A stretch of 64,000 nt of DNA, from positions 75,995,718 through 76,059,717 of the forward strand of contig OY740765.1 of the NCBI GenBank assembly GCA_963513935.1, given 5' to 3'. This document shows positions 25,546-37,320 of the stretch, piece after piece (position 1 is the first letter of the stretch; the number at the start of each line of letters is the position of its first letter). The notes under the pieces were generated by a model. The model had not been told where the DNA came from. It made no database searches and saw only the letters and a program-made list of their open reading frames with translations. This stretch comes from Aphrophora alni. Its lineage: Eukaryota; Arthropoda; Insecta; Hemiptera; Aphrophoridae. Made by a program: the position numbers and the translations under genes.

Positions 25546-27010
25546 TCAAGTAGTATGAATTCTACACATAAATGGTTAAGTGTGTAACAAACAACATCAT
25601 ATTTAAATGCTATTTCCATAGAAAATAATCAACCTTCAAAGTTCAATCTGACTAGGAAACAGGAAAACAACCTCAGGAAAGAGCTACAATAAGATCTCCT
25701 CAACATTTACAAAAATAAATCGCGAATTACTACTGCTATTTTAGATTCTGCTAGACTATTTGCTGCACTATTAATTTTTGTATATACATAAAACCTTCTA
25801 TTGTACATTTAAATAGTTATCTCTAATGTTTGGACTGAATTAAATGATTTGCAAAAATAAATCAGTCCTCTCTTAATGGTTCTATACTTCAAGAAAATCA
25901 TCATGTTATTGTTTTGGATATTATCGCTTTAGAACTTTTAAAATGGAAAAATACGCTAAAACTAAAAACAAAATTTAAAACTCTCTGATTAACAATTCAA
26001 TATTCATGACAAGATAAGATCTTCTAATTGGCACTGATTTATATGGTCAAGTAATCACCGGCCATAAAACACAATTGGGTGAATATTTACCTACCACAAT
26101 AGAAACTATTTTTAGCTAATTTTACTTTAATTGATGCTATTCGCGCTATATATTTATTTCAAAATTCGCTTTCTTTATTAATTAATGATCTGAATTTAGG
26201 TCAACTGTTAAAACAACTTTGATCTGTTGAAGAATCATTTATTTTTAATTAAAACCACCGCTGAAGAATTGAATGTGAAAACCATTATTGTTCAAATACA
26301 ACACACAAAGATGATATTAGATATATGAAGTCTTTTGATTAAGCAAGAAGACGCTTTCTAAATTTGGAAAAATCTTTAAATTTAAATCATAAATTGAAAC
26401 ACAGTTATACTATATTTATGACTGATTTGAACTCAAGTCAAATGAAACTGGTTGATGAAACTATCCTACACAACAAACTACTTTTTGCCCCATCACGCAG
26501 TATTTAAGAAAACAAGCTCAACCACTAAATTTCATGTCGTTTTTGACAAGTGCTAAAACACATATTGGATTTTCATTTAATGACATACTACGCTGTGATC
26601 TTAAACTCCAAAATAATATATGTGACTTTATATTTCAATTTTGAAGATACAACACTGTCTTTTCTTGTGACAATACAAATTTATACACAAATAAAAATTG
26701 CTCCTGCTGATAAAAATTACCAATTAATTTTGTGGCGAGAACATACTTTGCAACCACCAATCTACAAGTTAATTGCAGTAACTTTTGGTATAAAATCCGC
26801 ATTGTTGTCATTCATACACTCAATAAATTATTACACGTTGAAGGTCCCAGTACCCACACACTGCACAAATCATAATGGACAACATCTATGTTGGTGACCT
26901 TGTAATTGGTGCACAAGATGTGGCCAATGGTTTTAAAATTACAAAAGTAACTCATTGTATTTTTGGCAAAAGGACACTATTTGCATAGTTTAATTGATGG
27001 ATATAAATAA

Positions 27011-28740
27011 TTTGGTTTATGTTAATAGTATGTTTGGTCCCTCTGTAAATTCACATTGGTTTTATTTCGCTGATATCATCCATTTTTTATTTATGTTATT
27101 GTTTTTAGGCTTAGGTTAAATTATTTACTCAACCATATTTATTTTAATGTAGCAAAGACAGCAAAAAGTAAAGTCATTCAAAAACAAAATATTTCCATAA
27201 GTTTATTATTTAGAAAATATAAATTGAGTTTTGCACTGGATTTTAAAAGATAGTTTGTAAAATTCAAATTTGTGTTGGAACGGTTGGAAAAATTCATACT
27301 CTACTGCATTAATCAAAATAAAATCCAGGTCTATACTTTATATCGGTTAAGCTAACAAAGATAGGAGGTTTAAAATAACAAAGCAAATATAAAGAGTTAA
27401 CTAAATTTGATAGCATATTCTTATTTAGGAAGTAAATCACAGCAGAAATATAATATACTATAAACATTATAAAAGTAATGATTTTCTATCTGAAAACCAG
27501 ATATTTTAGGCAAATCATTTCTGTACTTATTATACTGAAATATATTCTTCTTGGTCTCATTTTTTACAAAAAATTTTTACGAAAATGTTTTTGAGGTCAC
27601 ACCTCAAAAACGGTCACACCTCAAAAACAAATAATAATAATCATGCCTAGATAAAGGCCAATGTCTAAGTTAGGCTAAAAAATAAAATAAATAAGAAGCA
27701 TAATTAAACATTATTCTTTATAAATACTTTGTATACTTTATACATGTGTGTGTGGGGGGGGGGGCTAAAAAGTGTATGTAGTGAAATAAAAGCAAATTCA
27801 TTGTAAACACTTAGAGTAAGTCTCTCAATAGGACTGCAAGTATTTTTTTATTAACACTCATTTTTTATAACAGTAAATCACTAAATGGAGCTAAAAATTG
27901 TTTTAATCTAATCATGAACTAGTCTGGTAACAGACACGAAGTAGAAACTAGACACAAATGTGATGCAACTAAAATTACCAGTTGTTATAACAATAATTAG
28001 CTGGTTGTAACACAAAATTTTGGTACTCTGAATTTTTTGTTATAGGCTTTTTATAACATGCATAGGGAAATCTCCGGAATTCATAAGGACAGGTATTTTA
28101 TTTTTTTTAAGTTGTCATTTTACAAACACTTACCGAAGGTTTCTACCCATATGTGAATAGCATTATGACAAAATATAGCTGCAATCAAATTGACAGACAC
28201 TGTTTACTATAACATGTAATGCAATGTGAATTTTAGATGGACTTCTAATACTATTATGTTTCATATTAAAAAAAAAAAAAAAAAGAAAGCCTAATGACAG
28301 CTTGGAAAAAGTAATATAATCTATGAAAAATTATAAACTGTAATACATAAATTTTACAACTAAACCCTAAAGGTTGGCAGGTATGGTATTTTTTATCCAA
28401 TTTCAAAGCATTAATCATGATCATGATTTTAAAAGTAATAATCATACAAATGAAAGTAGTAACTAAAATTAGTGCAGTTTAAACAAAATATGTAACATTC
28501 CTAGTTATTATTGAAAATTAGGATACTTGTAAATAAGAGTTATCCCATATTAAGGTGGCTTCTCATACTGAATTTGATAATTAAAATTTTCACCTGGTGA
28601 AATAATTTTTTTCTCTTTTGTAAGAATTCAAATGTCACGGGAACCAACATAAAGGGTATTCATATCTGTAAATAAATAAATTTACAGAAACATTTGGATG
28701 ATCATATTTAAAAAAGCAATTGAGATTCAATCTAGTAGAG
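27011..28740. other. AT-rich stretch, no gene seen
   Basis: No coding motif is visible. It contains a G homopolymer at 27755-27764 and an A-rich run at 28269-28283. A short palindrome is listed separately. Confidence 0.5.
27587..27628. repeat. Palindrome plus tandem duplication
   Basis: GTTTTTGAGGT-CAC-ACCTCAAAAAC (27587-27611) is a perfect hairpin. Its right part, GGTCACACCTCAAAAAC, is then repeated directly at 27612-27628. The arrangement suggests replication slippage around a hairpin. Confidence 0.85.
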
Positions 28741-28743
28741 CAA

Positions 28744-28812
28744 TGTAGCTCAATTGGCAAACACACATGCTTATCTTACTGCAGCTCAAAAGTTATGCAG
28801 TTTTGAACCCGT
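28744..28812 (+). repeat. tRNA-like head of a possible SINE
   Basis: TAGCTCAATTGG at 28746-28757 fits the pol III A box, and GTTTTGAACCC at 28800-28810 fits a slightly decayed B box. The spacing of about 43 bp is normal for a tRNA-derived promoter. I cannot fold a convincing cloverleaf, so this is more likely a SINE head or a decayed tRNA than a working tRNA gene. The SINE body and tail are not identified. Confidence 0.35.
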
Positions 28813-29756
28813 TTTTTCCTGTGTTATGCTACTGTCTTCATTAGTAGGCTATAATAAGCATAAAGATGTTCAGAAAAAAAAGTTCAGTCCAAGCAGTTTA
28901 GTGCAATTACCGATCATAATAGCAAGGAAATTTTGGTTAAGTGCATCTATCATAATTTGGGTCATATTGAAATATTGCAATTGCAATTGAAACTACATAC
29001 ATTTTTCTATCTTTTTATTACAAAGAAATAATGCTGTTTGTGTATTAAACGAACAGTCCTTAGATGTTCAAGCCTTGATTATACATGTAATTTCAACATA
29101 TTACACTCACAAAAACCTTTTGTCCTATATAAACAAATGATCGAAATAAAACAAGAAATAAAAATAAAAATAAAATACAGAAAAAAAATAAATGAACACA
29201 AACTACATTGAATTGCCTCAGGAAATCATGGATAGTAACTAACTCTAACCCTCACTTTAGAACAATAAACAAATCCTCTCTCTTACGCTATATACTTTAA
29301 ACAATAGTTGAAATAAATGTGATAAATTATAATCTAATATAATAAAACATTCTGATCATTTATATACTCATGCAACGCACCCACCCATAAACCTTGATGT
29401 ATCAATAAGGAACTCAATTAAAAAATAAAAGAAGATAGAAGAAAGGCAGCACATAAAAGGCAGTGTGAAAGGAGGTTGAAGTTATAAATGTAGCTAAAAA
29501 TAAAATCATTTTTTCTTCCTGTAGAGTATATAATTTGTTTGACAAATTAGTGTATATCAATGATAAGGTGAATTTTGACCTATATTAACAAATATTGTAA
29601 AAATAATGTGCAAATTGCAGGAAAATATTAAACAATACAAGATATATATGAATCTAAACAAACTGGAAAAATGTTTAAAGTATGATTATTTATTTTTTAA
29701 TTGTGGGAAAGTATATTGTAAAATTAAGGACAGCGAGTTAGAGAAAATGGACTATT

Positions 29757-30190
29757 TACTACACATATTAAAAAGTTAATTAAATAAAGACCATCAAGGA
29801 TAAATTATTCTGAGAGACAACCAAAATTCAGTATTTTATTTAAACCAAAAACACATTGAAAATGTGGTAAAATATTACTAAGTATTAGCTATATATTCAG
29901 CGTTATCATGTTAATCATTTATTTCTTTATAAGTTAAATAAAGAAAGCCCACCCGTGGAAGGAGAGGTGAAGAGGGATAGTTATAATTGTTAAGAAATAG
30001 AAACCTCTCCATCCATCCAATATTGGTACAAACTGTTGTTTTCCGTCAGAATATAACTGAATTACACATTTTGTCAAGGCATAGATTTGATAGTTTAGTA
30101 TAAAAAATTATTATATGGATCTGTATAGTTGAAATTTTGAAGCTTCAGTCCGGTAAAAGAAGAAAGAAAAAAAACTTGAGCTAAGTAAAA
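29757..30190 (+). repeat. Duplicated segment, copy 1
   Basis: ACCAAAATTCAGTATTTTAT, ATTCAGCGTTATCATGTTAA and AAGTTAAATAAAG recur in the same order in the segment at 31045-31450. The two copies are well diverged. The 780-bp MITE lies between them, so they were probably adjacent before it inserted. Confidence 0.5.
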
Positions 30191-30257
30191 AAAAAAAAAA
30201 ACTATAATTACGGGGGAGGGGAATGATTACATAAAATGACCATACTATTGAAATACT

Positions 30258-31037
30258 ATGTGCCCCAAAAGTCCCACCCCCCTATTATTTTTTTTATTAT
30301 TGGAAATAGATTTGCTTTGGGGAAAGTTTAGATAACCAAAGGAGTTTTTTGAAGTATCAAAATTTTCAAACCCTTACCCCAAAATGGGGTAGTTTGGAGG
30401 TAAGTCAAGAATTTTAAATAGCAACCTGTATTGAGTGATACCTCATTAAAAAGGTCATTTAAAAATAAGAATAATGGCGCAAACTAGAGGTCTCTAAGTT
30501 CATCCTACCCAACAGAGCGACCAATCGAATTGTGAATGTTAACCTACAAACTCCGGTTATTTTTATTATATTACAAATTGCTCTATGTTGGTAAAATGAT
30601 GGTAAGAGCCTTACCTTGTTTTTTTTTTAACTCAGATTAAGTTCTCGAAATGGCTAACATTTACTTCTTGACAGAAATAGATTCTGGACTCAAAAGCTTG
30701 TTGTACATTTCGTAACATTTCCGGTGTAATTATTAACGAAAAATTCACAATTCGATTGGTCGGTATGTTGGGTAGGATGAACTTAGAGACCTCTAGTTTG
30801 CACAATTATTCTTATTTTTAAAAGACCTTTAAAATGAGGTATCACTCAATAGGGGTTGCTATTTAAAATTCTTGATTTACCCCCAAACTACGGTACCCCA
30901 TTTTGGGGGTAAGGGTTGAAAATTTTGATACTTCAAAAAACTCCTCCTTTGGTTATCTAAACTTTCCCCAAAGCAAATCTGTCTATTTCCATTAATAAAA
31001 AAATAATAGGGGGGGGGGTGAGACTTTTGGGACACAT
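30258..31037. mobile_element. 780-bp MITE with very long inverted repeats
   Basis: The ends read ATGTGCCCCAAAAGTC (30258) and, on the other strand, ATGTGTCCCAAAAGTC (31037). Inverted repetition continues for roughly 280 bp on each side, past GGGGAAAGTTTAGATAACCA and CTAAGTTCATCCTACCCAAC, leaving a centre of about 210 bp. There is no coding capacity. Overlapping left flank TA (30257-30258) and right flank TG (31037-31038) suggest a TA target with one mutated copy, as for Tc1/mariner-type elements, but this is not proven. The long G run at 31010-31020 lies near the right end. Confidence 0.85.
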
Positions 31038-31044
31038 GGTATAA

Positions 31045-31450
31045 TACCTGCTACATATTTTAAAAAATGAATCAAATAAAGACTGTTAATGTCTAATTAA
31101 ATCACTAGAGAACCTCAGTATTTGTTTGAAACAAAAACAAAATGGAGGATAGTAATACTAAGCTTCAGTATGTATTCAGCCTTATCATGTTAATCATTTT
31201 CTTCTATACAAGAAAGTTAAATAAAGTATGATTTGTGACAGCAGAGATAGCGTTAATTCACAGGATATAAACACTCTTGATCTGAAATTCAAATAAAAAC
31301 TGTTGTCTTCCTTCGGAATATAATTAGATTACAAATATTTCCATTTTATTACGAATATTTGATTTTAATGGTTTCATATTTTAATACAAACAAATAATGG
31401 ATCTGAGAGTATAATTTTTTTTAGTTCATGTTAGATAAAAGAAAATAAAT
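31045..31450 (+). repeat. Duplicated segment, copy 2
   Basis: This is the second copy of the segment at 29757-30190, with matching CTCAGTATTTGTTTGAAAC, ATTCAGCCTTATCATGTTAA and AAGTTAAATAAAG. It starts just after the MITE. Confidence 0.5.
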
Positions 31451-31479
31451 CTCAAGTCAAATAAAAGAACAAAAGTTGA

Positions 31480-31871
31480 GTCATCAGATAAAAATTAAAT
31501 TAACAAATAGTAAAATTAAAGAGTCCAAATTATGGTAAATTACTTTATATAAAAATTGGGTTAGATTTTGTATGGACAGTAGATACAGGCTTACCTTGGA
31601 AAGTGGTCTTTGGTATTACCTAATAATATACAAGTAAGAAGAAAACACACACAAAAACACTAAAGTTCTGAAATATTCCGTAAACATTGTTCACTTTCTC
31701 AATGAGTAAAAAGAAGACTGATTTTTGGTGTGTGTTTTCTTACTTGTATATTATTAGGTAATACCAAGGTAAGCCTGTATCTCCTGTCCATACACAATCT
31801 AACCTAATAGGCTATGTGCCCTATTAAACTCTAACCTTTATATAAAAATTGAAATATATACCATCGGAATT

Positions 31872-31911
<40 letters not shown>

Positions 31912-32145
31912 ATTATAAAGAGTAACACTTTTTATTGAGAATTGAGATAAACTTTTACATAAAACAAATAAATAATATCTGAATTAACAAAAAATACCGC
32001 CAGAGAGAAAAATTATCAATCGGGAATTGTGGTAAATCATTTGATTTAAAACATAATTATATAACTTCAGAATTAACAATATATATACCAAAGAGTATAA
32101 AATTATTCATTATGAATTGTGACAAATTACTTTATATAAAACAGA
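31480..32145 (+). repeat. Decayed tandem array, units of about 100 bp
   Basis: Units share GAATTAACAATATATATA, AAAATTATTCATTATGAATT and GACAAATTACTTTATATAAA-like blocks, at about 31490, 31870, 31980 and 32070. The first unit is cut by the foldback at 31555-31808. An (AT)n run has expanded inside one unit (31879-31907). Confidence 0.5.
31555..31808. mobile_element. 254-bp foldback element
   Basis: ATTGGGTTAGATTTTGTATG on the left pairs with the complement of CATACACAATCTAACCTAAT on the right. Arms of about 95-105 bp include GGTATTACCTAATAATATAC and its inverse. The left arm carries 13 extra bases (GGAAAGTGGTCTT) near 31598-31611 that the right arm lacks. The centre is about 60 bp, and there is no coding sequence. 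Confidence 0.8.
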
Positions 32146-33588
32146 GACTTGGTCTTTGTCATCTCTTGGGGATTTTTATTTTCCTTTTTACAATTCAGCA
32201 GTTTAAGAAATGAATCAAAATACATGATGACTCTGTATTAAGTGGAAGGAATGGCGACAAAGTATTCATTTATAGCTTCTGTAATTTGTCTTTATTAAGT
32301 AGGAAAATGGATAAGTAGGGATGGGTCACGTCATTCGCCATAAAATGCAGAAAATATAATTTACAAATTGCAGACATGTAAAATTGAAGTTTTCTGTATG
32401 GACAGTGTCACTACTGCCAATTATTGGTTATGTCAGAGTAAATTAATTAAATTTAATATATAATTACAAGACTCCTCAGACAAGCAGCACTGTTTGATTG
32501 GACTGTTACAGACAATTCGTAAACAAATTACTAAAGAGGGGAAACATTTAACACGATATGAATATAATAATGAACTTACAAATTATAACTAAAATAGAAT
32601 TTTAGTTATTTTGCTGTTGTTAATATTTCTGAATGGCTGATATTTGAAAACGATCATTTAATGAACAATGCAATACAATTATGTGTTGTTCACATAGGTT
32701 TATCGTTGGGACCAGTAAATCTGACAGGTGAATGTGGGAAAACAATAGATAGAGATTCCACAATGTATATACAGAGGAGCAAGGATTGTATACAAACTAT
32801 TGACAATATAGTAAAAAAATATTCTATAATACTATATTTGCTAAAACCACTAACATTTATGTTAATTAGAATAAAAATATGATGTAGTTTTATTAATATA
32901 ATTCTCACTATTAATCTTTTGAATACCAAATCCGATTAATTTTAATTTACGATAATGTATTATCACAGTCGTTGTATGGTTGAAAGCTCTGTTTCTGACA
33001 ATCAAAACTTATCCAAAACTGTTTAAAGTTCTTCCACTTATTTAAAAAAACACACATGAACTCAACCATGAACAGGAAGACAGGTTAATACTAAAGATTC
33101 TTTAAACCTCAATTAAATTGAAATCCTGCAAGCTAGCATTGTTAACTAGTTAACAATATCTAGACATAAAATTCTCCACATGACACATGTTATGTGACAA
33201 ATTTTATTTTGTTATAAGTCAAGAGTTGGATCAAAGTGTCCTAGAATATTGTAAAAATATATTGGGATGCCAGAAATCTAATAAATTAAGTTAAAAAAGA
33301 ACCACAAGAAACAAATAGTTTTTTTTTTTTAAATTTTCAGTATGAACTGTCATCAATAAAGCAAATTATGATTGGTAATACTCTTCGCCTATAAGGAAAT
33401 AAACTCAATAGCAATGAAAAATTCTAGTAGATTTAGCAAAATTCTCTGACAAACACAGATACATGATTTAATTAACAAAAGTATGTACGGTGATTATTTT
33501 TGTCTATAAATATAGTGAAGTATGTAGCCAAATATTATATACAGACCTATATTGAATATGATATTTGCTGCTGTACTGATATTCCTTC

Positions 33589-33640
<52 letters not shown>

Positions 33641-34572
33641 GGAGGAACCATAAAAAAGTTAATTATTTAGATTAATCATATGGTGATTTTTCATAGTTTC
33701 ATTTAGAAATTTTACAGTTCATTTATTAATTTCTGAAGTTGATAATGCTGTTGAACGATGGATTTGTTTTTAAAAAGTAATATTAGTGTTAGTTGATAAA
33801 TATTTATAAATTTTAAATTAATTATTTAAATCACTTAAAACTATAAAAAAAAGTTGGTATTTTTATTATTATTGATTAAAGTTATTTCTATTATTAGATA
33901 ATAAACCACCACAGGAGGCATTACTTTAATATAAATGGTAATTTACTAAATAAAAAATAAATAATAATAATATGCATATAAATTATTTATTTATATACAT
34001 AAAATTAATAAAGATCAAAAGTGAAAAAATAAAATTGGCAAGAAATTTCTTTATAAAAGCGTAAAAACGAAAAACACCGTTTGATGGATGGAAAAAAAAA
34101 ATGGAAATATTAATCATACCATCTCTAATTTATTCATACAAAATAAATAACTTGTTTCACATAACTGACATAAAATTTACATGAAAATCAAATGATAATG
34201 AGACAAAAAGAAAAATTAAACAAACATGCATAACCCACAATATCATTAACGGACATCTCTGTATTGGCTCATCATTAACAAAATATACAAATGCATAGAA
34301 AACAATATTCGTAAAAATAATAACTTACTTAATATTTTAACAAAATAATCTACCTAATGTTAAATTAATAGAAACATAATTTAAATATGTGTGTTTGTAG
34401 ATATATGAATGTGGATAGTAAACATGGGAAGTGGTGTTACATTATCTTATGTAAAGATATTTATCAATTTTGAAGTATGATCCATAATCCAACCAACATT
34501 ATCTACTGTACTGTTATTAAGAAGATCATGTTAAGTTTTCTTGAATTGTTACTAAATTAACAAAGGGGATGT
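32146..34572. other. AT-rich DNA downstream of Ssdp, including its probable 3' UTR
   Basis: No other gene is seen. A (TA)n microsatellite lies at 33594-33639, followed by GGAGGAACCATAAAAAAG, which resembles the end of a foldback element at 61332. The part next to 34572 should be the Ssdp 3' untranslated region, but its end cannot be set from sequence alone. Confidence 0.45.
34129..34134 (-). terminator. Possible Ssdp polyadenylation signal
   Basis: TTTATT on the plus strand reads AATAAA on the minus strand, about 440 nt beyond the Ssdp stop codon. In DNA this AT-rich the hexamer is common, so this is only one candidate. Confidence 0.2.
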
Positions 34573-34839
34573 TCACCATTCTTCCTTGGCTGAGAGCTTA
34601 GAGTCAGGGAAGAAGCTGCCGCCTACACCCATACTCACATTCTCTCCTGGGCCACCAAAGCCACTGAGGTTATAATCTCCCATTCCACTCCCACTGTCTT
34701 CTCTGGGTGTGCCAGGTCCTCCATTGGCAGGAGAGTTCTTCATACCGTCTAATCCATCACCATTCATCACAGTACCCATTGTATTCGGACCCATTGGCCC
34801 CATTGGTCCACCTTCAGGCCCTCCTCCCATGGGGAAATC
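34573..34839 (-). CDS. Ssdp: Ssdp, 3'-terminal coding exon
   Basis: Ssdp/SSBP proteins bind the LIM-domain cofactor Chip/LDB and stabilise it in transcription complexes in the nucleus. This exon encodes the C-terminal glycine/proline/methionine-rich activation region: it starts DFPMGGGPEGGPMG, passes GDGLDGMKNSPA and PGTPREDSGSG (the conserved NSP...PGTPR block) and GDYNLSGFGGPGEN, and ends SKLSAKEEW at TGA 34575-34573. A good acceptor (TTAATAG) precedes GAT at 34839. It is in phase 0, matching the donor at 43266. The last 20 or so residues do not look like the vertebrate C-terminus, and an internal GTGAGT at 34638 could act as an alternative donor after GGPGEN. Family identity is firm; the true C-terminus is uncertain. 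Confidence 0.88.
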   Translation of the reverse strand, partial: DFPMGGGPEGGPMGPMGPNTMGTVMNGDGLDGMKNSPANGGPGTPREDSGSGMGDYNLSGFGGPGENVSMGVGGSFFPDSKLSAKEEW

Positions 34840-35929
34840 CTATTAACAAATAAATAATTAAATGCAAAACACATTACTTTACAGTATACAATTCACAATA
34901 CCTTATATGGAAAATCTTATCAATAAATGTTTAAATCTAATAAAAAAACATTATGTTTAGAATATAAAATTAACAACTACTCCAATGGGAAACCATATCA
35001 ACAAATAAATGTGTAAATGCACAAAATTGTATGTTTACTGTGAAAAATTCAGAACCGCTTCCTTGGATCATATAATCAAATAAATATTTAAATGTGTAAA
35101 ATCTAAAGTTTACTTTTCCATATAAAATTTATAACTCCACCCATTGATTCTATAAACAATCATTTATTTCAACAGTAGTGAAACATACCACATTAGCGTT
35201 TCCTCCCTTCAAAATGAAAGCCTCACGTATGTACAGGTCAGAGTAATAATTTTCTATTGGTCAAATTGGTGTATATCTCTTTCTCTCCAAATAAACCAAT
35301 GAGACTTAGCTAAGTTCAAATTAGTCAGTTCATTTCCAATGTCCTGCTTTTTTTATCTTGGTGTACCAACCCTGTTACTACTATATTTCTTGAGTTTCAC
35401 AGATTTGGTTCTTTTGTCAGACATTCATTAAGAATGATATCAATCTAGCCCACATTCAAGAATCTGGAATTTACCAAGGTTGGATAACAGGGATGAGCAA
35501 TCTCTTGTACAAGGTAAGCTAAATTCTCTGCAAATCTATTTCTAATGCAAGAACCTGTGTTCTAACTGGAAATAGAATCCAATGCTTACTTTAACAGAAT
35601 TTTGCTCCACAAATCTAACAATGGTGAGCACTAGGTGGCCTACTGTAGTTGTCACAAACACCTTGTACATATGAAGCTTAAGACACCATACAGGTGTATT
35701 GTTACTGTGCTACCTTTGTTGAACAATTTGGATATATTAAATGTTGGTAACAAATCTACATTTCAGAATAAAATAAGAGAATAAGTTATCGGTATTAGGT
35801 TATGTTCTATTAAGGATCTGAGAAAGAGTTGAAAGATGTTATTTAGCATTTTAGCTAAACATAACCAAAGTTTGGTGAGATTATCACATAAATCTTTTGC
35901 TATATACAATCTAGCTATCTAACAAGACC
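34840..35929 (-). other. Ssdp intron, no feature seen
   Basis: This is the first part of the 8.4-kb intron between the last two exons. I see no exon-like or transposon-like coding here. Confidence 0.5.
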
Positions 35930-37320
35930 AAACTTTAAGCTTGGCGTTTCAATGAACTGGGCAGACTTGAACCCAAATAGACTGCAGTGAGCTTTGAATT
36001 TAACCAATAACATTATATGCACTTTTAAAAAACTTTCAGGACAATTTGTAGTAACAGAAACATTTTCTTGAATGCTTCCAGTGGTAATTCAGTTGGAGAT
36101 ACTGTTCCATAGAAAATAATTCTTGGCCAAATGTAATCCAGAAGACTGACCATCTCCCTGGGCAGATTGTGATTGTTTTGAATATTGAAATGGGAAATTA
36201 AAAATGCAGCCTATTTAAAATTCCATGAGGCAGATGGTATATATTCTTCGCCTTTTTGCAGAAGGACTAGAATCATTGTATGTTCAACTATGCTAGATCT
36301 TCAGAGCCAGCTTAGTCTATGGCTATATATTCTGCAACTCTAAAGAATCAGTAAAATCATATTTATCCCAAATGTATTTCTACAGACTATACTCAACCTA
36401 AATCCTTCAGGCTTATCAATCTCGGATGTTTTATTCTTACTTTTGAGAGGCTGGTGGAAGTATCCGGCAAATAGCCCTGTGAATCTGTCCTTCACTATCT
36501 GGGACCCTCTGGCTAGAAGTGAAACTGTACCATACACCTTCCTAGATATTGAGAGTCCATTTGACAACATCTCATACAATGCAATAGTGCAAAATGTTCA
36601 GCGTTAAAGCTAAAATATTTTAATGAATACATTCATGCTGTGTAATATAAAAAAAGTCCAGGGGGTTGCTTACAAGATAAGAGATTGATAACATCTTGAA
36701 AAAGCAATCTTTAAGATGAAGATATCATATATGATAACTAAGTGCCTTGAGGGTTCTGGATGTGGACTCGAGCTGTGTATGGCTCCTCTGCTTTTCTTCA
36801 ATTACATGTCAGCCATAAGGACTTATTGTGCTCTCAAATAAATAATAGATGTGATGCTCTAGACAACGCAGGAAGACCTGTAAGATCTATGAACTACAGA
36901 ATCTTCCTGACAAGATTGTCTGCTTGTTTGTCATAGATCACACTCACTTTGTAAGATCAGAACTCGCCTGCAAGATCAGTTCATCATCGGCAAAATATAT
37001 TGTGTCATAGGCTAGGAAGGAGACCTGTTTAGATGACAGCAATTTCCTGGCCAGAATCTAAGCAAACTCTTGGTTATAGTATCCAATTTTGGACTAACAA
37101 GGATGATTCGGCAACTTACTGACATCTTCATGCACATGGTCACTTCTGTGAGCATCTGCATAAGGTAGGACTTTCCCAGGGTTTAGCTATATGTAGGCTA
37201 TATACAGACAAGTCATTGAGTTTGCTGTACATATTCTAGATGACTGTGTGGATCGCAAGAGAAAGAGTATTCGGAACCCGGAAGCTATGGGTAGCGATTA
37301 TCCTAATAAATACAAGAGTT
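35930..37320 (+). pseudogene. Non-LTR retrotransposon RT fragment
   Basis: Broken plus-strand frames show the RT entry motif PKSFRLINLGCFILTFERLVE-like (about 36395-36460), then motif A TFLDIESPFDNISYNAI (36538-36590) and a degraded GCPQGS-type block, CLEGSGCGLELCMAPLLF (about 36740-36795). Stops and frameshifts are frequent. It lies antisense to Ssdp inside an intron. The segment is probably from the same broad Jockey/R1/I group as the copy at 17290, but the ends are not visible. Confidence 0.6.

Larger units (their letters stand above)
22150..27010 (+). pseudogene. BEL/Pao LTR-retrotransposon gag-pol pseudogene
   Basis: Gag similarity starts with MVHTLPRHCKKKLVEYYNSI (22189) and includes LSLPTFNGRLSEWTNFYYVL (about 22475-22540) and KGIPIAPLN followed by TWNTLHERYQNPKSLI (about 22620-22700), the classic BEL/Pao Gag pattern. 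A cysteine-containing stretch (CKLFNSPF, about 23220) resembles the zinc-knuckle region. A 2.26-kb element then interrupts. Protease similarity resumes with LLIGTDLYGQVITG (about 26014). RT follows with KIAPADKNYQLILWRE (about 26692-26740), VTFGIKSA (26790) and YVGDLVIGA (26885-26915), where the catalytic YVDD is degraded to YVGD. RNase H and integrase are missing. Many stops and frameshifts show long decay. Confidence 0.75.
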
